The notes under the pieces: generated by a model
Seen by the model: only the letters and a program-made list of their open reading frames with translations
What the model was told of the DNA's origin: nothing
The model's database searches: none
Made by a program: the position numbers and the translations under genes
Origin: a bacterium
GTDB lineage: Bacteria; Zhuqueibacterota; Zhuqueibacteria; Oleimicrobiales; Geothermoviventaceae
Length of the DNA: 64,000 nt
Assembly: GCA_028275345.1 (NCBI GenBank)
Contig: JAPWUV010000003.1
Span: 186,001 to 250,000 of the forward strand
Direction: 5' to 3'
Shown here: positions 8,362 to 17,300 of the stretch, one piece after another
How positions within the stretch are numbered: the stretch's first letter is position 1
Layout: each line of letters opens with the position of its first letter

Positions 8362-11300
8362 ATGCGAAGGTGGCCTGTCTGGCGCATTGTCCCGCTCATG
8401 TCGGTGTTGCTGGCAGTTCAGGCGGCGCGGGGACGTGCCGCCGATCTTGACGGCGTGCGTGTCGCGGCCGTCGATTCAGGCGCCGGTCAGCTCTCCATCT
8501 ACTCGATACGCTTTGTGATTCCGCCAGGGGATAGTCTCCCCGCCGATGGCATCATTCGCGTAGTGTTCCCGCAGGGGTTTGACCTTTCTTTCGTCCTTGC
8601 GGCGATGGGCACGGACGATCTCAATGGGGGGCTCACGGTCGCCGTCAGCGGCGATACGATTGACCTCAAGAGGGACCGGACGGGCACTGCCCTCGCTTCC
8701 GGCTCGACGGTCGGCGTGCGAATCGCCAATGTGCGAAACGCAACTGCCGTAGGGAGCTACTCGATCATTGTCCGTATCCTGACCGCCGATTCCACCATCG
8801 TCGGAAGCGGCAGCGATGATCTGAGCGTTGTGCCCGGTCCGCTGCACCATTTCACCCTCTCCGGATTTCCGTCAACCGCCACAGCCGGTCAGGCCTTAGC
8901 GGGGACGATCACCGTCCGCGCCTACGACGCCTACGGAAACTTGAAGACGGACTACGCCGGCACCGTCCGGTGGAGTTCGAGCGATTCACACCCGCAAGTC
9001 AGTCTGCCCGATCCCTCGAGCTTCGACGGCGGTACAGGGATCAAGACGTTTTCTGGCAGCGAGTTCAAGCTCTGCACGGCGGGTGCGCAGACCTTCACGG
9101 TGAGCGACCTGTCAGCTTCCATCAGCGCGACGTCTAGTCCGATCCTGGTGACGGCCGCTCAGATTTCATCCTTTTCCCTTTTGGCCCCCAGCGGCGCCAC
9201 CGCCGGACAAACGTTTCCGCTCGCAGTGACCGGTGCGATGGATGCGTACGGGAATCCCGCCTCCGGGACCGTCCAGGTTACGTTGACGACGCCGGGCACG
9301 AGTCCCAACGGTACTCCGCCGCAGTTAGCCGACATTGCGGTTTCCAATGGTTCGGGTTCTGCTCCGCAGCTATTGGTGAGGGCGGGTTCGGCGACATTGC
9401 GGGGGCAGGTTGGTTCGTCGGGGCCGGCGCAGATGGTTTCTTTGGAGGTACGGCCGGGTGCGTTGGCGAGCTTTGGGCTTGCGGGGACGCCTTCCTCGGC
9501 GGTGGCGGGGCAGGGGTTTTCTGGTTCTGTGGTGGTGACGGCGTACGATGCGTTTGGAAACACGAAGACGGACTATGTGGGTTCGGTGTATTTCCAGAGC
9601 ACGGATACCCGGGCGCAGCTTCCGTACACGAGTTCGAGCCGGTACACGTTTACGCAGCAGGATATGGGGGTGCATTCGTTCTTGGGGAGTGGCTTTGTGC
9701 TGAAGACGAGCGGGGTGCACACGATTACGGTGACGGATGGGGCGATCTCGCAGACGAGCGGGCCGATCAGTGTGGCGCCGGGTGCCATTGCGAGTTTCAG
9801 TTTGAGTGCGGGGAGCATCCAGACGGCCGGTGTGGCCTTCCCGCTCCAGGTGACGAACGCGGTGGATGCGTACGGGAATGCGGCTTCGGGTGTTGTCCAG
9901 GTTACGTTGACGACGCCGGGCACGAGTCCCAACGGTACTCCGCCGCAGTTAGCCGACATTGCGGTTTCCAATGGTTCGGGTTCTGCTCCGCAGCTATTGG
10001 TGAGGGCGGGTTCGGCGACATTGCGGGGGCAGGTTGGTTCGTCGGGGCCGGCGCAGATGGTTTCTTTGGAGGTACGGCCGGGTGCGTTGGCGAGCTTTGG
10101 GCTTGCGGGGACGCCTTCCTCGGCGGTGGCGGGGCAGGGGTTTTCTGGTTCTGTGGTGGTGACGGCGTACGATGCGTTTGGAAACACGAAGACGGACTAT
10201 GTGGGTTCGGTGTATTTCCAGAGCACGGATACCCGGGCGCAGCTTCCGTACACGAGTTCGAGCCGGTACACGTTTACGCAGCAGGATATGGGGGTGCATT
10301 CGTTCTTGGGGAGTGGCTTTGTGCTGAAGACGAGCGGGGTGCACACGATTACGGTGACGGATGGGGCGATCTCGCAGACGAGCGGGCCGATCAGTGTGGC
10401 GCCGGGTGCCATTGCGAGTTTCAGTTTGAGTGCGGGGAGCATCCAGACGGCCGGTGTGGCCTTCCCGCTCCAGGTGACGAACGCGGTGGATGCGTACGGG
10501 AATGCCTGGAGTGGTTTGGTAACTATCTCGGCGGCGAGCGGTGGGGGGAACAGCCCCAACGGGACCGCGCCCACGTTGCAGAATATCTCGGTGGTCAACG
10601 GTACAGGTAGCGCGGACCAGCTTCTGGTGAACGCGGTGCCGACGGTGCTCCAAGGTCAGGCGGGAACGGTTCAGGTGTTGTCCGGTACAATCCAGGTGGG
10701 ACCGGGGGCCTTCGGCTCGCTGGTGATGAGCGGTGTGCCTTCCGCAGCTGTCGCCGGCGTCGCCTTCCCTAGCTCAATCACCATTACGGTACTGGATCGC
10801 TTTGGCAATCGGAAGACAGACTACACGGGTTCGGTCTATTTCTTCTGTGACACGGACCCGACGGCGACTCTCCCGCATACCAGCTCCAATCCTTACAGTT
10901 TCGTCAGCTCGGACGCAGGGCAGCATTCCTTTTCGGGTTCGGGTTTTGTCCTCCGAACTCCCGGCACACATCGGCTCGGTGTGCGCGAGGTGGCGACAGG
11001 GTACGAGCTCCTGAGCGCTCCGATCAGCGTCACCGGCCTGGAATTGGTTTCCGTGTCCACGGGGGTCAACCGGGTCAGCCAGGGGCAGTCGGGAATCGAG
11101 GTTTCGCTCACGGTGAGGAAATTGGGTTCCCAGGCGGTCACGGACCTGCAGGCTGCCCTCCGATTCATCCAGGCGGGGCAGGACGTCAGCTCGGACTATG
11201 TGGTGACCCGTGTCGATACCCATTCCGTCATCCGAGCGTCGGACGAAGGTAGTTACATGCTCCGCTTCCGTGTGACCGTCAAGCCGGCGGCGCACGTGGG

Positions 11301-14300
11301 GGCCGTCGTTCTCAGCGGATCCGTCAGCGGGAAGGTCGGCGGCAACGCGGTGGGGGACGAGACGCCGGGCACTACAGCTACCTGGACCGTGTACAAACCT
11401 GCCTCCGTGAGTATCTCGCTAGTCAATGTCGACAAGGATACCGTGAGCCAGGGGGCGAGTGGGGTTCGAGCTACGCTGACCGTCACCAACGGCGATCCGA
11501 ACACAAGCCCGGCCGTGCTGGATGAAGTGGACCTGCTATTCTACGGCGCGGGAGGGGATCAGACGTCGGATTTCGTGCGCACGCCGGACGGCACGAATCC
11601 GACGCAGATCACCGGCGGGAGTAGCGCAAACCTCGGGCTCTCCATTGCCGTTTCCCAGGTCGCCAGGACCGGGCCAGTCCGAGTCTACGGGAAGGTCCGC
11701 TACCACGATCTCTATTCAGGCCAATCGGGAACGGTGACTTCCGCCGGCTATGACAACGTGTACATTCGCGAGAGTCCTGCGCTGCGGATCCTCTCCATTG
11801 CCGTGACACAGCCACGTGTGAGCCGGGGTCAGACCCGCCCCTGGGAGGTCCGGGTAAAGGTGCAGAACGCCACGGGGTCTGCCCAAACGATCGACTTTGG
11901 CCCGACTGCCACGTACATTCGATTTCGCAAAGCAGGACAGGATCTGACTTCCGAGTACAAAATTATTGCGCCAACTTCGTTAGGCGGAGGAGAGGCCATC
12001 CTCAATCCTGGCGTGATCGATTCGCTCATTTACACGGTCACCAAGACGGGGACTACTTCTGGCGAGATTACCATCTTTTCGCGCGTCGCCACTGTCGGCG
12101 GGGCGATCTACACCGATTCCGAACTTTCGGGCAAGTTCGGGGCCGTCACGGTGCAGACCGAGCCTTCGCTGACCATTCAACGACTGGTCCCCAGCCAGAC
12201 CTCCGTGACGGCCGGCCAGAATACGCCTTGGACCGTCCGCGCGATTGTGACGAACCAGGGTCAGGCTGACTTCCAGCTCAACCTGGATTCGACCCGGATC
12301 CAATTCAGCACGGGCAGTGATTTTCAGGTGCAGAAGCCAGCCGGTTGGAGTAGATCCCAAAGTCTTGTGCTGGCGGGCGGCAGCACCGATTCGCTGGTCT
12401 TCACCGTCAAGCAGACGGGCCAACTGCCAGGGGCCTGCACCATTTCGGGGCTCTTGAAAGGTGTGGACATCAATTCGCTCGCGTTTGTAGAAAAGTCCAC
12501 GGATCTGACGAACCAAGCGCAGGTCCAGGTACAAAGTCCGGCGGTCTTGCGGATCACGAAAGTAATAGCTTCGGATACCTTTCTCACCCGAGGGACGAGC
12601 ACGAACTGGACCGTCCGCCTCCGGGTGGAGAACGGCGGGGAAAGCAATGTCACAGTGGACCTGGATTCCACCGCGGTGCTTTTCATCCGGAGCGGAACCG
12701 TTCAGACCGACTACACAGTGCAACGGCCGTCTTCCTTCGTGAACTCGGGCTCGACGCTGCTTCGGGGCGGGTCCCAGGATGAGCTAGTGTATGTGGTCAC
12801 CAAGACGGGTACCGGTCTCGGCTCTGTGACGGTGAAAGGTAGCCTGCGCGCCATCGAGAACAACAGCGGACGGATCATTCGGATCGCCCAATCGGATTCT
12901 TTGGACCGGATTGTGGTCCAGACCCCCGCGAACGTCATAGCGATCAGCCGCAGTCTCATCCCCACGCAAGTGAATCGCGGGAGCAATGCGCGCTTCTCCG
13001 TGCGTGTGCACAATGGAGGCGGGAGCACGGTGACGCTCAATCCGCTCCAGACCCTGATCCGGTTCATGGACGGAGCGCGGACGTTCCAGGCCACGCTGGA
13101 TTCGCAACTGGTGCGGACGATCCCGCCAGGCGACACGACGCTGACCTTCTTGTCACAGCCGGTGCCGGCGAACATGACGGTGGGCACTTACCGGCCGGAA
13201 GTGGTCTTGGCGGGGACGGAGAACCGCAATCCTTACAGCAAGACCCTGCAGCTGACCGACACGGTACGGGTGAACGAGGCGGCTGCTCTCGCCATTGAAT
13301 CCATCCGTACCTCGCAGCCCTCAGTCACAGCAGGCCAAACCCGGGCTTGGCGGATCGTCATGCTCTTGACGAACAATGGCGGTTCCGCCCTCCGATTGGA
13401 CAGCACGCGTCTCCATTTCTACCGCCTTTCGCAGAACGTCGATGCGCACCTCAGCTACGGCCGTCCCAGCTCCTTTGCCGGGAGCGGTACCCCGCAACTG
13501 GGAGGCGGTAAGACGGATTCCTTGATCTTCACGGTGAATCAAGTTTCTGCCTCCATACCCACCGGCAATATCCGGATCCAGGGGGCCGTGTACGTCACCG
13601 ACGTCAACGACACCAATCGTCATCTTGCGCAGAGCACCGATGGGAATTCGGGCTACGTGGTGGTCCAGTCGCCGGCTGTCCTGGAGATCACGCGGGTGAG
13701 GCCGCGGCAAACCAGCGTAACGATGGGGCAGACGGAGGATTGGGCCGTTTCGGTCTGGCTGCAGAACAAGGGGGAAAGCGCAGTACAAGTGGATTCCAGC
13801 GCCCTGAACACCTACTTGCTTTTCGGCCTCGGTACGGGTTGGCAGCTCAAACCGGCTAGCCGCTTATCGAACGGCACCTGGATCCTCTCCGGCGGCAAGA
13901 CGGATAGCTTGGTTTTCGTGGTCGACCAGACGGAAGCCTCGGCCAAGGGCTCCTGCACGGTGGATGCTAGGATCCGTGCTGTGGAAGTCAACAGCGGAAG
14001 GGAGATCATCGCGACGTCTGGACCAACCGCGCGCGGCAGCGTGGTGGTCGAATCCCCGGCGCAGGTTCGCATCGATACCGTACTGGTCTCTTTGACCACA
14101 GCGCCGAACGCGCCACGTCTGGACACAGATCAGCCCTATCTGCTGCGAGTCCGGGTGGTCAATCTCGGAGAAGACGAGGCGGATAGTGTGGTGGTCGGCA
14201 TTCGTTCCAAGGAGGGATTCTCATCGCTTCCCGGGACGCTGTATGTGGGTACGGTGGCTGGCAATTCGGGAGTGTGGGCGGAGGCTCAGGCCAAGACGGG

Positions 14301-17300
14301 TTCCGTCCCGGATACTTCGGAGACGGTGACCGTCGCGGTCCGCAAAGCGATTGCCAGGAACACACGTAGCCCTGCCTTCATCAGCCCAGCTTTGCAGCCG
14401 GGAGATACAACCTATGTCCTCCGTGTAGAGCGGCCTGCCCAACTGGCGATCGATTCCGTGTGGACGGATAGGGATACCGTATTGGCCAAGCAAACCTCTC
14501 CCTACTGGCATGTGTACGTGGCGGTTCGAGATGCAGGGAGGGGGCCGGTGCGGCTGGCCAACCCCTCGGCGTCCGATCTGCAATTTCGGATCGGGACGCA
14601 GCTCCAGGCGGGATACGTGGTGGTACCTCCGAGCTTGACCGAGGGCGAGAGAACGCTGGATCCTGCCGCCGGTGACACCTCCCTGGTGTTGACGTACGAG
14701 ATTCGACAGACCGGGGCCACCGGAGGACTGGTGTGGATCGAGGCCAGCGTGGCGGGCACCGATCTGAACTACCCAGGGCGCCAGCCTTCCCCTGCAGCGA
14801 AGGGGGTCGGGCGGGTTTACGTCGCCAGCCTCGCCGCTGTCCAGATCACTCGGACCGAGCCTGTAGCGCGGCGGCTCGACGGGCAAGGCAGGGCCTTGGT
14901 GAACACGTCCCAAGGATTCGCGATCCAAGTGGATGTGGCCAACAAAGGCGGCGAGGACCTGCTGAATGTGTCCGTCTCCGTGCAGCCCGAGGGGGGCTCC
15001 ACGGTCGAGGGGGCGAAGACGATCGACACGCTGCGCGTCGGGGAGACGCGCCGATTGGAATTCGCGGTGACGGCTTCGGCACAGGAGAACCTGACTGGCG
15101 AGAGGTTTCTGGCTCACTTGAGCTCGCCGGGCCGCGGACGCGAGAGTGGACTCTCGGCCGAGATGCTCCCGCCGTCGGACGATGTGGCTGTGGCAGTGAT
15201 TCAAACTCCGGCTTCTCTGCGGCTGCGTTGGGTGCGCAATGCCTCCCCCAACACGCCCTACGTGAATTCCGGGCAAACCTTCCCCGTCGATGCGATGATC
15301 GAAAACCTGGGGACGGAAGGGGTGGACTCGGTCAGAGTGAGTCTGACGGGGGATCCGGATTCCCTCCTCGCCCAACCCGTCTACACGGTGGCTTTGCCTC
15401 GCGCCCTGGCCGGGCATGACAGCACGACGGTCAGGTTCTCCGTCTCTGCCGGGTCGGGCACAGGTGTTGTCTCCCTGAGGGGTGAGGTGGTCAAGGCGAT
15501 CGGGGAGAATTCGGGTGCTGCTGCGGAGGTCGTCGCGGCCCTGTCGGATACCTCGCATGCCATCCTTCAGCGCCCTGCGGCTCTCGCCGAGCACGCCGTT
15601 TGGGCAGAGCCAGACACGGTGATCGCGGAAAGCCGCCAGGAGTGGCGCATCTACGCGATCGTCGCGGACACGGGGGAGGCGTCCCTCACCTTAACCCCCA
15701 GCTCCTCGGATGTTCGATTCATCGTGGGCGGCCAGGACGAGACGGCCAACTACACCGTGGTCCCGCCCACTCGGCTGGAGCACCGGACGGATCTGACCCT
15801 CGCGGGAGGCGAAATCGATACGCTGGTGTACCGGGTGACTGAGACCGGACCGCGCGGTGGCCCCGGCACGATACGGGTGCAGGTACGTGGCTACGATCGC
15901 AATTTGGGCGCGCAGACGGGACAGCTGGCGGCAGTGGCCACAGGGTCGTTCTTCGTGCAGACCAACGCCGTGGTCCGGATCCGGAGGACGGAGGTGCTTG
16001 CTCCTCATCTTTCCTTGCAGGGATGGGGGATCGTGAACACCGGGCAGCCGTTCCGGATCCGGGTCACGGTCGAGGAAAGACAGGGGCGCGAGGGAGTGGA
16101 TTCGGTGCGGGTGAGGCTCATCTCTCAGAACGGAGGCTCCTCGATCCCTGATCCAGTGCTGACGATCCCGTACATCGGCCCGTCCGGTTCAGGTGCCGTC
16201 GAGTTTGACGTGGTGGCCTCGGCTTCGGAGAATCTGGTGGGAGAGCTTTTCCAGGCGGAGATCGTGGCGGCCACGGCTCACGAGAGCCGAATCCCAGCTT
16301 TCATCGAGCCGCCTGCTGATCCGATGAACGCGCGCGCCATGGTTCGCGTCGAGAAGCCCGCCCGTCTGGCCTTGAGCATGGCAACTGCGGACAATATCTT
16401 GACCGCAGGGGAAGTATTCCCGATCGAGATCCTGGTGCGCAACCTCGGGACGTCACTCGCCGACACGGGTGGCCGAGTGGAGATCTTTCCTCCAGAGGGG
16501 TACGAGATCGAGGTTGGGGAAGGGGAATTCACGGCGGAATCCGTCGTCTTGCCATTCCAGGTGGACGAGGTGGTCCGGGTCCGGATGAGGGCGCCGGACG
16601 TGGCCAGCGTGGCGGACACGATCCTTGCAGCGATCGTGAGCGTTCCTCTGGACCTGAACTCCTTCGAGCCCTGTCTGGTGCAGGTCGACTTGGCGCGCGT
16701 GGTTGTCTCCACTTTGCTCCCATTCATGCGGATCAGTCGGGCGGAGATCGTCTCCCCGCCAGGAGCTCGGGACGGGATCCTGTCGACGGGCCAGGATTTC
16801 TTCCTCCGCACCGATGTGGTTTGCTCGCCGGATCTCAATAGCAGGCGCATTGCGCTGCGGGTCCCTTCTGGAAGAGGATACGTCGTCGTGGGCGACACCT
16901 CGCGGGTGTTCACCGCGGATTCCGCGACGGTCTACTGGTATCTCAAGGCTCCAGGGAGTGCCGACCTGGATTGGCAGTCCATCACGGTGTTTGCTGAGGG
17001 GATCGATGGCACGGGGACGCGACAGGAAGCGGTGGATACGATTTGGGTGCAGGCAGTTCCTCGCGCGATCCTGTCGCTGCAGGTGAGCATTGTGGCGCCC
17101 CCCGGGGCGACGGATGGGGTTCTGACCCAGGGGCAGCCGTTCCTACTGCAAGCAAAGATCGTCAACGGCGGGCAGGCCGCGGCTGTCGGCAGAGGCAGGC
17201 TGCGGTTGGACCTCGGGAACACGGGTGTCGATCTGGACGAAGCCGAAGCCGACAGTCTCGTGCGGACGTTCGAAATGGCTCCGAACGTCCAGACCCAAAC

